The notes beneath the pieces are model-generated. The model was not told the DNA's origin and searched no databases. It was given only the letters and a program-made list of their open reading frames with translations. The translations under genes and the position numbers were made by a program. From assembly GCA_023301795.1 (NCBI GenBank), contig JALZVU010000018.1:1-64000 (forward strand): DNA of 64,000 nt. The letters run 5' to 3'. Position 1 is the stretch's first letter, and every line of letters starts with the position of its first letter. The DNA is from Granulosicoccus sp. GTDB taxonomy: Bacteria > Pseudomonadota > Gammaproteobacteria > Granulosicoccales > Granulosicoccaceae. Below are positions 18,673 through 27,803 of this stretch, piece by piece.

Positions 18673-18728
18673 CCCAAGCTCTCGGCAGTTGCAATCTGTG
18701 GCCGCGGGCATCAACCGCGGTCACTATC

Positions 18729-19901
18729 ATGGAAGATATGCACACCCCAACGTCAGCGTGGCTGGCGTATACCCTGGCGTTTGACGCTAGCGCACGACAT
18801 ATTCAGCACTTGCGCACCGAAAACGCTGAGCCTTCGCACATCGGCGCTCTTATTCTGCGCTACCTGCAAGGCGACAAAATCCCCTTATCGAATGCCCTGC
18901 AGGGCAAAGTGGACAACGCAGAACTCAACGCTCTTGCAGAGCCTGATTTGCGCACAAAAATTACTGAAGCCCTTGCGTGGGAACAATCAGCAGCCGCCCA
19001 CCACCTGCTCGGACTCGATCACCCTCTCTACCCTCCTCAGCTCAGAAATACCGTGGACGCACCGCCTCTGCTCTACGCCAAGGGCGATCTGAGCGCACTC
19101 AAGGCACCGGCTCTTGCCATTGTAGGTTCCCGTAAAGCCAGTCGCCAAGCGATTGACCACACCCATGCCTTGGCTGCACGTATGGCCGAGCGAGGCGTTG
19201 CCATCATCAGTGGACTGGCTCGTGGTGTTGATGCCGCTGCCCATACGGGCGCTCTATCAGTAGGCGGAATAACCATAGCGGTAGCTGCAACAGAACCCGA
19301 TTCTGTTTACCCCAAAAATCACAGCGATCTTGCCCAGCGAATCATCCATAACGGCGGACTAATCATCACAGAATATCCCTTGGGTGCTCCTACCCTGCGT
19401 TGGTATTTCCCCAAACGCAACCGCATAATCAGTGGTTTATCACTGGGCGTTCTGGTCAGCGAGGCAGGTCTGCCCAGCGGTACCCTCACCACCGCTGCAC
19501 ACGCTTTAAATCAAGGCAGAGAGGTTCTGGCTATTCCAGGCTCTGTACAGAACCCTCAGGCCAGGGGTTGTCACTCGCTGATCAAACAGGGCGCAACACT
19601 TGTCGAAACCGAGCAGGACATTCTTGACGCGCTGGCCTGGCCGCTGCTACGAGAACTCACAGATAATAAGCTCACAGAGACGAAAAATGGCCCTGAACAG
19701 GGAGATCTGGCGTTCTCAGACGCTCCCGACGGTAGCATGCAGGGCCGCGTTCTCGATGCTTTAAGCACGAAACCAGCGACAGTAGACGAACTATTGACAC
19801 ATCTTGATTGTGACGTTACACAGCTGACAACCCTGCTTGGAATGATGGAAATTGACGCCACGATCAAAAGTGGTTCAGGTGGCAGGTACACTCGGTGCTA
19901 A
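18729..19901 (+). CDS. dprA: DNA-processing protein DprA
   Basis: A 390-residue protein that loads RecA on incoming single-stranded DNA during transformation. It has an N-terminal helical SAM-like region (about 1-100), then the DprA Rossmann domain with AIVGSRKASRQAI, IISGLARGVDAAAHTGAL, PDSVYPKNH, TEYPLG, FPKRNRIISGLS and VSEAGLPSGTLTTA, and a C-terminal winged-helix domain that begins near PDGSMQGRVLDAL. All signature blocks are intact. Many gammaproteobacteria have the short gene smg (DUF494) between dprA and topA; it is absent here, and the 131-base gap has no clear small gene. Confidence 0.95.
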   Translation: MEDMHTPTSAWLAYTLAFDASARHIQHLRTENAEPSHIGALILRYLQGDKIPLSNALQGKVDNAELNALAEPDLRTKITEALAWEQSAAAHHLLGLDHPLYPPQLRNTVDAPPLLYAKGDLSALKAPALAIVGSRKASRQAIDHTHALAARMAERGVAIISGLARGVDAAAHTGALSVGGITIAVAATEPDSVYPKNHSDLAQRIIHNGGLIITEYPLGAPTLRWYFPKRNRIISGLSLGVLVSEAGLPSGTLTTAAHALNQGREVLAIPGSVQNPQARGCHSLIKQGATLVETEQDILDALAWPLLRELTDNKLTETKNGPEQGDLAFSDAPDGSMQGRVLDALSTKPATVDELLTHLDCDVTQLTTLLGMMEIDATIKSGSGGRYTRC

Positions 19902-20032
19902 CCCTTCACTTTCAGTCAAATTACACGGTTGCGTTGACAAAGCGTGGTCAAGCGACGACGCTATGCGTTCGTGTAACCTATTACGGCTATCAGTTTGCAA
20001 CGCCGTAGCCAACACAGACACCCCTTGTATTC

Positions 20033-22495
20033 ATGAGCAAAAATCTTGTCATCGTCGAGTCTCCCGCTAAGGGAAAGACCATTGAGAAGTACCTGGGCAA
20101 GGACTACAAGGTTCTCGCATCCTACGGTCACGTGCGCGATTTACTGCCCAAGGAGGGCGCGGTAGACCCCGATAACGACTTCGCCATGAAGTACCAGATG
20201 ATCGAGCGTAACGAGAAACACGTTAACGCGATCAAGAAGGCGCTCAAAAAAGCTGACTCCCTACTCCTCGCAACTGACCCGGATAGAGAGGGTGAAGCTA
20301 TCAGCTGGCATCTGGTAGAGCATTTGCGTGAGACCGGAGAGCTGGAAGGCAAGAAGGTAGAACGAGTGGTATTCCACGAAATAACCAAACGCGCCGTACA
20401 AGAGGCCGTGGACAATCCGCGTGAACTCGGATACGACCTGATCAACGCCCAGCAGGCACGCCGTGCGCTGGACTATCTGGTTGGATTCAACCTCTCACCC
20501 CTGCTATGGCGCAAGATCAGCCGTGGACTGTCTGCAGGACGAGTACAAAGCCCAGCTCTTCGCATGATCTGCGAACGTGAGAACGAAATCGAGGCCTTTA
20601 TTCCCGAGGAATACTGGAGCATCATGGCCGAGCTGGAGAAAGACACCCAGCCCTTCACCGCAAGGCTGTCATTGCTCAACGGTGAAAAAATGAAACAGTT
20701 CACCGTCACCAACGGCGAACAGGCTAACGGCGCACGCGATATGCTTGTCGGCCATGCCCGTGGATCGCTGACCGCGGTAAAAGTTGAAAAGAAACAGCGC
20801 AAGCGCAATCCTACTGCCCCGTTTACAACCTCCACCATGCAGCAGGAAGCCTCGCGAAAGCTCGGCTTCGGCGCACAGCGCACCATGCGCACGGCTCAGA
20901 AGCTCTATGAAGGCATCAAGCTGGGCGACGAGGGTGCAGTTGGCCTTATTACCTACATGCGTACTGACTCCATCACCTTGTCTCAAGATTGTCTAGACGA
21001 GCTGCGTGAGCTTATCCCGCAACGTTTTGGCAAAGACTACTTACCAGAAGAAATCAACGTTTACAAAAACAAGTCCAAGAACGCGCAGGAAGCTCACGAG
21101 GCTATTCGCCCCAGTTCTGTGATGCGTGCGCCTGATGAAATCAAGCCCTACCTGGAAGAGGATCAGTACAAGCTCTACAACCTGATCTGGAAGCGTACCG
21201 TAGCCAGCCAGATGATCTTCGCCACCATTGATCAGGTGGCTGTGGATTTCGCGTGCGGCGAAGGTAATCAGTTCCGCGCCAATGGCTCTACCATAAGGTT
21301 TCCAGGGTTCATGACGGTCTATCGTGAAGACGTTGACGACAAGAAAAAAGCAGAAGAAGACGATAAGGTACTGCCAGAGATGCAGGAAGGCGACACGGTT
21401 CCGCTGCAAGACATAAAACTGACGCAGCACTTTACCGAACCACCGCCGCGCTTCTCTGAAGCCAGCCTAGTCAAGACGCTAGAAGAATACGGCATCGGCC
21501 GCCCCTCTACCTATGCATCCATCATATCCACGCTGCAGTCACGTGAATACGTCGAGATCGAAAGTCGACGATTTTTCCCGACTGATACTGGCCGCGTTGT
21601 GTCGGCGTTTCTGGCCAAGCACTTTGACAAGTATGTGGATTACGACTTCACGGCTAATCTAGAAGATGAACTGGATGCAGTGTCACGCGGCGAGAAAGAC
21701 TGGGTGCCCTTGCTAGGTGACTTCTGGAAACCCTTCCACGCACAAGTTGAGGACAAGCTGGAGAACGTCTCCAAAGATGAGGCTATTCAGGCACGCCAAC
21801 TGGGCACCGATGAAGAGAGCGGACGTCCCATTTCGGTTCGCATTGGCCAATACGGTGCATTTGTACAGATTGGTACCCGTGATGACGAAGACAAGCCCAA
21901 ATTTGCAGGTCTGCGCCCCGGTCAACGGATGAATAAGATCACGCTGGAAGAAGCCATCCAGTTATTTGATCTGCCCAGAGCTCTGGGTGAGTCACCAGAA
22001 GGCGAAAAAATAACCGCAAACATTGGTCGCTTTGGCCCCTACATCAAGTACGACGCCAAATTTGTTTCACTTAAGGAAGATGACCCGTACACAGTAACGT
22101 TAGAGCGTGCTCTGGAAATCGTTGCCGAGAAGAAGATTGCTGACGCCAACAAGCTGGTGAAGGAATTTGAGGGCACTGATGTGCAGATACTCAATGGACG
22201 TTGGGGAGCCTACATTACCGATGGCAACAAGAACGCCAAGATTCCGAAGGAGTTGAAAGAGACACCTGCAGTCATCGATCTGGACACCTGCCTGAAACTA
22301 TTGGCTGAAGCTCCCGAGCGCAAAGGACGCGGCAAGAAAAAGGCAGCTGCCAAGAAGGCTGAAGCGAAGAAAAAGCCGGCAGCCAAGAAGAAGACAAAGA
22401 AAAAGTCGGCGGCCTCAAAGAAGGCAGCGGCTAAAAAGCGCGCAGCTGCGAGGAAGAAAGCGGCGGCCAAGAAGGTTGCAGCAAAGGAAGAGTGA
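20033..22495 (+). CDS. topA: DNA topoisomerase I
   Basis: An 820-residue type IA topoisomerase that relaxes negative supercoils. The Toprim domain at the N-terminus (VIVESPAKGKTIEKYLG, then DPDREGEAISWH with metal-binding acids) precedes the catalytic domains with Tyr308 in LITYMRTDSITLS. The C-terminal region has topoisomerase C-repeat units (IGQYGAFVQIG, IGRFGPYIKYD, GRWGAYITDG) in place of the four-Cys zinc fingers of E. coli TopA. It ends in a Lys/Ala-rich tail at about 763-820, probably unstructured and DNA-binding. Its stop overlaps the GTG start of tsaC (GTGA). Confidence 0.96.
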   Translation: MSKNLVIVESPAKGKTIEKYLGKDYKVLASYGHVRDLLPKEGAVDPDNDFAMKYQMIERNEKHVNAIKKALKKADSLLLATDPDREGEAISWHLVEHLRETGELEGKKVERVVFHEITKRAVQEAVDNPRELGYDLINAQQARRALDYLVGFNLSPLLWRKISRGLSAGRVQSPALRMICERENEIEAFIPEEYWSIMAELEKDTQPFTARLSLLNGEKMKQFTVTNGEQANGARDMLVGHARGSLTAVKVEKKQRKRNPTAPFTTSTMQQEASRKLGFGAQRTMRTAQKLYEGIKLGDEGAVGLITYMRTDSITLSQDCLDELRELIPQRFGKDYLPEEINVYKNKSKNAQEAHEAIRPSSVMRAPDEIKPYLEEDQYKLYNLIWKRTVASQMIFATIDQVAVDFACGEGNQFRANGSTIRFPGFMTVYREDVDDKKKAEEDDKVLPEMQEGDTVPLQDIKLTQHFTEPPPRFSEASLVKTLEEYGIGRPSTYASIISTLQSREYVEIESRRFFPTDTGRVVSAFLAKHFDKYVDYDFTANLEDELDAVSRGEKDWVPLLGDFWKPFHAQVEDKLENVSKDEAIQARQLGTDEESGRPISVRIGQYGAFVQIGTRDDEDKPKFAGLRPGQRMNKITLEEAIQLFDLPRALGESPEGEKITANIGRFGPYIKYDAKFVSLKEDDPYTVTLERALEIVAEKKIADANKLVKEFEGTDVQILNGRWGAYITDGNKNAKIPKELKETPAVIDLDTCLKLLAEAPERKGRGKKKAAAKKAEAKKKPAAKKKTKKKSAASKKAAAKKRAAARKKAAAKKVAAKEE

Positions 22496-23040
22496 CAGAC
22501 CTGCAAGTAGCGGTAGACGCTTTAGTGGACGGAGGCGTTATCGCCTACCCCACTGAAGCTGTCTTTGGCTTAGGCTGCGATCCTGACAATGAGCAAGCAT
22601 TACAAAGGATCATTGACATCAAAGGCCGTGATGCGCACAAGGGATTTATCCTTATTGCATCCAATCAAATGCAACTGCTGCCTTACATTGCGCCGGTAAC
22701 CGACAAGCAGCAAACACAACTTGATGAGCACTGGCCGGGGCCGGTAACGTTTGTGGTTCCAGCCGCGAATACTGTTTGCAATACGTTACTGACAGGCTTT
22801 CGCAGCTCGCTGGCAGTACGCGTCAGCTCCCACCCAGTGGTGGTTGAGCTTTGCACGCTGTATGGAGGCGCCATCGTATCGACTAGCGCAAATCGCTCCG
22901 GGGATGAATCCTTGCGCACGAGTGCGCAAGTGCTGGATTCGATGGGCAACGAGATTGATGTTGTGGTGAATTCTCTCGTGGGCAATCTCGCACTACCCAC
23001 GAGGATTTTCGATCTACTTTCAGGGAATCAACTACGTTAA
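22492..23040 (+). CDS. tsaC: Threonylcarbamoyl-AMP synthase (TsaC/YrdC type)
   Basis: A 182-residue YrdC-domain protein that makes threonylcarbamoyl-AMP for the t6A37 modification of ANN-decoding tRNAs. It shows VIAYPTEAVFGLGCDP, KGFILIASN, the EHWPGPVTFVVPA block, LAVRVSSHPVV and AIVSTSANRSGDE, all typical of the short TsaC form without the C-terminal Sua5 domain. The GTG start overlaps the topA TGA stop in a GTGA junction, so it is probably translationally coupled to topA. The topA-tsaC-hemF order is common in gammaproteobacteria. Confidence 0.93.
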   Translation: MTDLQVAVDALVDGGVIAYPTEAVFGLGCDPDNEQALQRIIDIKGRDAHKGFILIASNQMQLLPYIAPVTDKQQTQLDEHWPGPVTFVVPAANTVCNTLLTGFRSSLAVRVSSHPVVVELCTLYGGAIVSTSANRSGDESLRTSAQVLDSMGNEIDVVVNSLVGNLALPTRIFDLLSGNQLR

Positions 23041-23060
23041 TTCTCATGCCAAGGGCCATC

Positions 23061-23312
23061 TCAAGCTACCTTACGTCCCTCAACATGCGCTTGGAACACT
23101 TTGCTTACTAACTCAAACGAACGGTTTGCCGCCGCCAGTGACTCTTCCTGGCGTTGCTTTGTCTCACTGATCTGAGCAATGCTGCCAGCAACCAGCGCCT
23201 GATGATCTGCAAAACGCCTCAACACACCATCCGATGCATCTGCTGAAATGTTGAGCCGACTTGGAACGTCAAGGGTGCGTTGACGCGAGATATTTTCGGA
23301 ATGCTTTTTCAT
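23061..23312 (-). CDS. Small hypothetical protein
   Basis: An 83-residue reading frame rich in Ala, Gln, Ser and Glu, with a basic start (MKKHSENISRQR) and a helical, coiled-coil-like stretch SIAQISETKQRQEESLAAA. I know no family for it and see no strong ribosome binding site; the region before the ATG is A/T-rich. It is the only gene-like frame between tsaC and hemF, runs antiparallel to both, and ends 20 bases from the tsaC stop. It may be a real small gene or chance; the amino acid composition looks protein-like, which is the main argument in favour. Confidence 0.45.
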   Translation of the reverse strand: MKKHSENISRQRTLDVPSRLNISADASDGVLRRFADHQALVAGSIAQISETKQRQEESLAAANRSFELVSKVFQAHVEGRKVA

Positions 23313-23673
23313 AAATAAAAATTTTAGAGCTTGTTTGTTGATTGAATAAGTTGTTATTTAATGTGGACAACAAGTTCAGTCTGCACCTCATAAAGACTGG
23401 CCCTTGTGGCCCACTTGAGTAATAGCAAATGCCGTGACAATTGCCACTCAGATCTGTATTTTTTTGAAAAAATACAGGTAATTTCAAGTTACTTGTTAAC
23501 GAATGTGTCTGGCACGTAACGAAGCCTTGACAGGGTTCGCTGGAGAAAGCCCCAGTCTGTAAACACTGGGTTACACTCTGGGCTGAGCTATTCATGAACC
23601 GGTCTGAACTCGGGTCATGCGTCCACCATCGTGCTGGAACAACAATCCAGCAAACTTTATTAATTTTTTGAAC
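23313..23673. other. Intergenic region upstream of hemF
   Basis: About 360 bases with no convincing gene. It is A/T-richer than its surroundings and should hold the hemF promoter and that of the small divergent frame at 23061-23312. It contains a perfect A/T palindrome at 23454-23477 and a GC-containing inverted repeat near 23550-23585 (CCAGTCT and ACTGGG arms). I found no clear FNR-type or sigma-70 site. Longer open frames at 23269-23595 (minus) and from ATG 23617 (plus) look like chance or start extensions. Confidence 0.5.
23454..23477. repeat. Perfect A/T palindrome
   Basis: Two 11-base arms (CTGTATTTTTT and AAAAAATACAG) flank a TG centre. It could be an operator or a weak A/T hairpin. 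It is not a standard LexA box: the CTGT and ACAG ends are 16 bases apart rather than 8. Confidence 0.6.
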
Positions 23674-24609
23674 ATGAGTGATTCAACAAACCACGACAGC
23701 TCGGTTGTCGACAGCGATGCTGTTTACCAGTTTCTTACCTCGTTTCACGATAGCTTGTGCCAGCAGATATCACAGCTCGACGGGGGTGCCACCTTCGTTG
23801 ACGACAAGTGGTCACGCGAAGAAGGTGGTGGTGGACTCACTCGCATCCTGACTGACGGCGCGGTGTTTGAGAAAGCCGGTGTGGCGTTCTCTAAAGTCAG
23901 TGGTACGCAACTGCCGCCATCGGCCTCAGCAAATCGACCTGAATTGGCCGGACGTGGATGGGAGGCGATGGGTGTGTCTCTGGTCCTCCACCCAACCAAC
24001 CCTTACATCCCTACTACTCACGCCAACATCAGATTTTTCCGTGCTGACAAAGAAGGTGAAGCACCTGTGTGGTGGTTCGGTGGTGGGTTTGACCTGACAC
24101 CGTACTACGGCTTTGAAGAGGACTGCGTTCATTGGCATCAAGAGGCCTTTAATGCACTCAAACCGTTCGGTGATGAACTACACCCAAAATTCAAAACATG
24201 GTGCGATGATTATTTTTATTTAAAACACCGCGATGAAGCACGCGGCATTGGTGGCCTGTTTTTCGATGACTTCAATGGCAACGGATTCGATCACGCCTTT
24301 GGTGTCATGCAGTCAGTTGCCAATCACTTCTACTTAGCTTACGCCCCCATAGTCGATAAACGCAGAGACATGCCTTACTCACAACGTGAGCGCGATTTCC
24401 AGCTCTATCGCCGTGGCCGGTATGTAGAATTTAATCTGGTGTTTGATAGAGGCACGTTGTTTGGCCTTCAGTCAGGTGGCCGCACCGAATCCATCCTGAT
24501 GTCACTGCCACCACACGTTAGTTGGCACTATAACTATCAGCCCGAAGAGGGTTCGCCAGAGGAACAGCTAACGAAAACATTTCTTCCCATAAGAGATTGG
24601 CTGAGTTAA
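23674..24609 (+). CDS. hemF: Oxygen-dependent coproporphyrinogen III oxidase
   Basis: Converts coproporphyrinogen III to protoporphyrinogen IX with O2. The ATG at 23674 gives 311 residues, near the usual ~300; an upstream ATG at 23617 would add 19 residues not typical of the family. Signature blocks are present: [65 protein letters not shown] and [22 protein letters not shown]. No membrane segment. It is the last gene of the plus-strand run and is followed by a hairpin at 24616-24680 that separates it from the convergent RND operon. Confidence 0.95.
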   Translation: MSDSTNHDSSVVDSDAVYQFLTSFHDSLCQQISQLDGGATFVDDKWSREEGGGGLTRILTDGAVFEKAGVAFSKVSGTQLPPSASANRPELAGRGWEAMGVSLVLHPTNPYIPTTHANIRFFRADKEGEAPVWWFGGGFDLTPYYGFEEDCVHWHQEAFNALKPFGDELHPKFKTWCDDYFYLKHRDEARGIGGLFFDDFNGNGFDHAFGVMQSVANHFYLAYAPIVDKRRDMPYSQRERDFQLYRRGRYVEFNLVFDRGTLFGLQSGGRTESILMSLPPHVSWHYNYQPEEGSPEEQLTKTFLPIRDWLS

Positions 24610-24615
24610 TCAGCC

Positions 24616-24680
24616 CTAGCCCGGACTATTCATAAAGTGCGCAAGGCCGTCCCACCTGATTCTTGAATAGTCCAGGCTAG
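24616..24680. repeat. Inverted repeat between convergent genes, dispersed-repeat family
   Basis: Arms at 24616-24632 (CTAGCCCGGACTATTCA) and 24664-24680 (TGAATAGTCCAGGCTAG) pair at 16 of 17 positions around a 31-base loop. It lies between the convergent hemF and RND genes, so it may work as a bidirectional terminator. The core TGAATAGTCCAGGC differs by one base from copies at 47787-47800 and 60881-60894. Confidence 0.65.
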
Positions 24681-24701
24681 TGTTGCCGCACAACTTGTTC
24701 A

Positions 24702-27700
24702 CTACGCAAGAATCTTGTCTTGCCTCGTTTTCCAAACTTTATTTGCATAAACAAGCCGGAACATCGGCGGTGTAAAAAAGAATGAAACGATGCTCGACAA
24801 CAAGACACCGCCGGCAACTGCTATAGCAAAAGGTGGCCAGAATTCACCACCATCAAGCATCAGTGGCAGGAAACCGCCAACCGTTGTAATAGTGGTGGAC
24901 AGGATATGCCGGCTGGAACCCATGACAACATCCACCATCGCTTGCACGTCACCATCACGCGCAGCAGGGTTAGCCTTAAGTCCGCTAAGAAGGATAATGG
25001 CGGCATTAATAGACACACCGATAGAACCAATAACGCCAATGATTGCGGTAATACCAAACGGATACCGGAATACAGCAATTGATAACAGGCTCAGGCCTGC
25101 ACACAATACAGCGACCACCAACGTGACACCGGCAAGACGCCATGAGTTGAATGTCAACACAACACTGGCAATGCTCAGCGTAATGATCAGTCCAAGCGGT
25201 GATAGCAGGTTTTTCAGGGTATCGCCACGAGCATCAGAGTCGCCGCCGGTTTGTATCCGGTAGCCAATGGGCAACTGGAAATTTGCCGCCTTCATCGCAG
25301 CCTGAACGTTTTTTAGCACCTCCTCTGGCAGCACCCCGTATTGAACAAAGGCTTGCACGGTATTCACCCGTTCGCTGTTACGACGGGTTATGGCACCGTC
25401 CGAAGGTTGCAACGAGACGTTCGCCACAGCCGACAAGGGTATCGTCTGGTGACCATCAGCCCCCTGACTGGATGATGTGACTAAAGGAAGCGCCGATATC
25501 GCCGCAAGATCTGATCGCGCAGCATCACTCAGTCTTACCCGCACCGGCAACTCACGCGTGCCGTCCAGCAAACTGCCGCCAGTTACCCCTTCCAGCGAGG
25601 CTTCCAGTTGGCGAGCAATTTCTATCAGACTCAAACCTGACAGTCGTGCAGCATCCTCATCGATGTCGTACACCACTTTAGGGGCGCCACGCTCCAGTGA
25701 AGTTTGCACAGACGACACCGCTTCCACATTCGCAATAATGGTGCGTAGCTGATATCCGTACTGGCGCAGCACATCCAGCTGTGGGCCAATTAATCGGATC
25801 TCCACAGGAGCGTCCACAGGTGGGCCTTGAACAAGCGACTGTACCAGCACTCGCGCGATGGGAAACTGTGCGTTAAACAGGGATTGCAAACGCGGCACCA
25901 GCGTGGCTGTGGCTGCTGGAGATCGGGTGGTGATCAATGCTTGTGCATATTCAGGCTCCAGGCTTCGATCACCCACCATATTGTAATAAAACGAAGGAGC
26001 GCTTTTTCCTACCACCCAACTGACACGTTCAACACCAGGCTCTTCTTCGATAAGCAGATCCATCTGCTGCACGATTTCATGTGTTTTCTGAATTGGTGTT
26101 CCAGGTGCCAGATCCACTTTGATATTGAACTGGTTACGATCGACTCCCGGGAAAAATTGTGCGCTCAAGGTGCCAGCAGAAGCAAACCCCAACACCGGTA
26201 ACACTAGCGCACCGGCAACAGAGGCCAAGGGGTAGCGCATGGCTACCACGAGCGTGGCACGAAACCCTTTTGCCAAGGCACCGCCTGACATACCATCTGA
26301 CCACCGAGACCGACCCAGCTCTCCACGCTTTAACAACCTGCCCGCCATGGCAGCCGTAACCGTGACAGCAATTAGAAATGACCAGCTCAGCATGATAAGC
26401 ACGGCTATAGCAATGGCACCGACAAAGTCACCCGCACCACCGGGCAGCAACACCATGGGTAGAAACGACAACGCAGTAGTGAGCGTAGAGGCAAGCAATG
26501 GCGTGAACAACCTACGCACCGCACCTCTTACCGCGTTCTCACGTGTCTCACCACCCAACAAGCGTTGACGAATTTCATCTGTCATGACAATGGCAGAATC
26601 TACCAACAGGCCTAATGCAACGATAAGCCCCGTTAGAGACATTTGATGAATAGGCAAGTTGATGGCATTCATCGTCGCCACCGATGCCAGGGACACCAAG
26701 GGCAAGACCATCGCAACGATAAAAGCCGCCCGAATGCCCAGCGTAAAAAGCAGAACCAGTACCACTAGCCCGACGCCTATCGCCATGTTCACACTCACCG
26801 ATTGCAAGCGCTCAGTCGTGTACTCACTTTGATCAAATAGCCTCTCGAGTGTGAGCGTACGAGGTAGCTCAGACTCAAACGCCCTCAGTGTCTGGCGCAC
26901 ATCATCCATCCACACATCCACCTGCCGCCCGTTACTGATTTTCACGCCGACTAAAACTGATAATTCGCCGCGTGTCATGGCAATTTCTTCCAGCGGCTGC
27001 CGTACACCGGCTATCACATTTGCCACATCGCCTAGTCGAACCACAGCACCATCAGCAGCTAGCAGAGGAATATCACGCACCCTGTCCAGCAACTCAATTT
27101 CACCAGCAACTTCAATGAGATAGTTACCACTGGCACCGTGCACACGGCCAGCGCGCACTTTTGCATCACTGCGGGCAATGGTTTGCGATATTTGCGTTGC
27201 AGTAAGCCCAAGCGTTGCGAGAGTGTCTGGCTGAATTTGCACCAGTATCTCTTCATCGGCAATGCCAAACAGGTCGACCGATTCGGTGCCACCAAGCTTA
27301 CGCAACCGATCAGACAGTAACTCGGCATACCGCTCTGTTGCCGACAGGCTCAACCCATCTTCAGGCACCAAAGCAACAATAGAGCTGTAGGTATACACCT
27401 CGTTAACAGTAAACTCCGGTGTTTGCACACCCGCTGGAAATTCAAGTTCTGCATCGTCCAGGGCTGCACGAACGTCCGCCCAGTGCGCATCAATCAGACT
27501 AGGCTTTGTCGTCTCAGCCAACTCGATGCTGACGGTAGACAAGCCAGTTGATGAGCGTGAAGTAGTAACAGCTATAGCTGCTAATTCATTGAGCTCAGTC
27601 TCGATGATCCGGGTTACCAATGCCTCCACTCGGGCAGGGTCTGCTCCGGGGTATACCGTGGTGACGTTCGCACGCAAGTTCGTGATGGTCGGGTCTTCTT

Positions 27701-27803
27701 GCCGCCCAATAGAAGCAAGCGCTGATAAACCTGCCGCAATAACCACCAACAACGTCAGCGAAAGCAAGCGCGGCTGACGGTAGAAGAGTGTTTCGAGCGT
27801 CAC
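24702..27803 (-). CDS. RND-family efflux transporter, inner-membrane subunit
   Basis: A 1033-residue RND transporter of the ACR_tran family. The N-terminus has the first membrane helix (LSLTLLVVIAAGLSALA) and the porter block TVYPGADPARVEALVTRIIE. Two groups of membrane helices surround two large periplasmic porter domains, with internal repeats typical of the family. In TM4 the usual double Asp is GLLVDSAIV (Asp402, Ser403), and in TM10 the usual Lys is replaced (IGVSINAAII, Asn933), so the classical Asp-Asp-Lys proton relay is not conserved. It follows the adaptor gene with a 4-base overlap; no outer-membrane TolC-like gene is nearby. The substrate is unknown. Confidence 0.92.
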   Translation of the reverse strand: MTLETLFYRQPRLLSLTLLVVIAAGLSALASIGRQEDPTITNLRANVTTVYPGADPARVEALVTRIIETELNELAAIAVTTSRSSTGLSTVSIELAETTKPSLIDAHWADVRAALDDAELEFPAGVQTPEFTVNEVYTYSSIVALVPEDGLSLSATERYAELLSDRLRKLGGTESVDLFGIADEEILVQIQPDTLATLGLTATQISQTIARSDAKVRAGRVHGASGNYLIEVAGEIELLDRVRDIPLLAADGAVVRLGDVANVIAGVRQPLEEIAMTRGELSVLVGVKISNGRQVDVWMDDVRQTLRAFESELPRTLTLERLFDQSEYTTERLQSVSVNMAIGVGLVVLVLLFTLGIRAAFIVAMVLPLVSLASVATMNAINLPIHQMSLTGLIVALGLLVDSAIVMTDEIRQRLLGGETRENAVRGAVRRLFTPLLASTLTTALSFLPMVLLPGGAGDFVGAIAIAVLIMLSWSFLIAVTVTAAMAGRLLKRGELGRSRWSDGMSGGALAKGFRATLVVAMRYPLASVAGALVLPVLGFASAGTLSAQFFPGVDRNQFNIKVDLAPGTPIQKTHEIVQQMDLLIEEEPGVERVSWVVGKSAPSFYYNMVGDRSLEPEYAQALITTRSPAATATLVPRLQSLFNAQFPIARVLVQSLVQGPPVDAPVEIRLIGPQLDVLRQYGYQLRTIIANVEAVSSVQTSLERGAPKVVYDIDEDAARLSGLSLIEIARQLEASLEGVTGGSLLDGTRELPVRVRLSDAARSDLAAISALPLVTSSSQGADGHQTIPLSAVANVSLQPSDGAITRRNSERVNTVQAFVQYGVLPEEVLKNVQAAMKAANFQLPIGYRIQTGGDSDARGDTLKNLLSPLGLIITLSIASVVLTFNSWRLAGVTLVVAVLCAGLSLLSIAVFRYPFGITAIIGVIGSIGVSINAAIILLSGLKANPAARDGDVQAMVDVVMGSSRHILSTTITTVGGFLPLMLDGGEFWPPFAIAVAGGVLLSSIVSFFFTPPMFRLVYANKVWKTRQDKILA

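Noticed and set aside
23454-23477. LexA (SOS) box at the A/T palindrome
   Set aside because: CTGT and ACAG are 16 bases apart instead of the 8 of the E. coli box, so the match is superficial.
23269-23595. 108-codon minus-strand frame upstream of the small gene
   Set aside because: It overlaps the start of the 83-residue frame in another phase, has Cys/Gln/Ser-rich chance-like composition, and spans the A/T palindrome; no ribosome binding site or family match.
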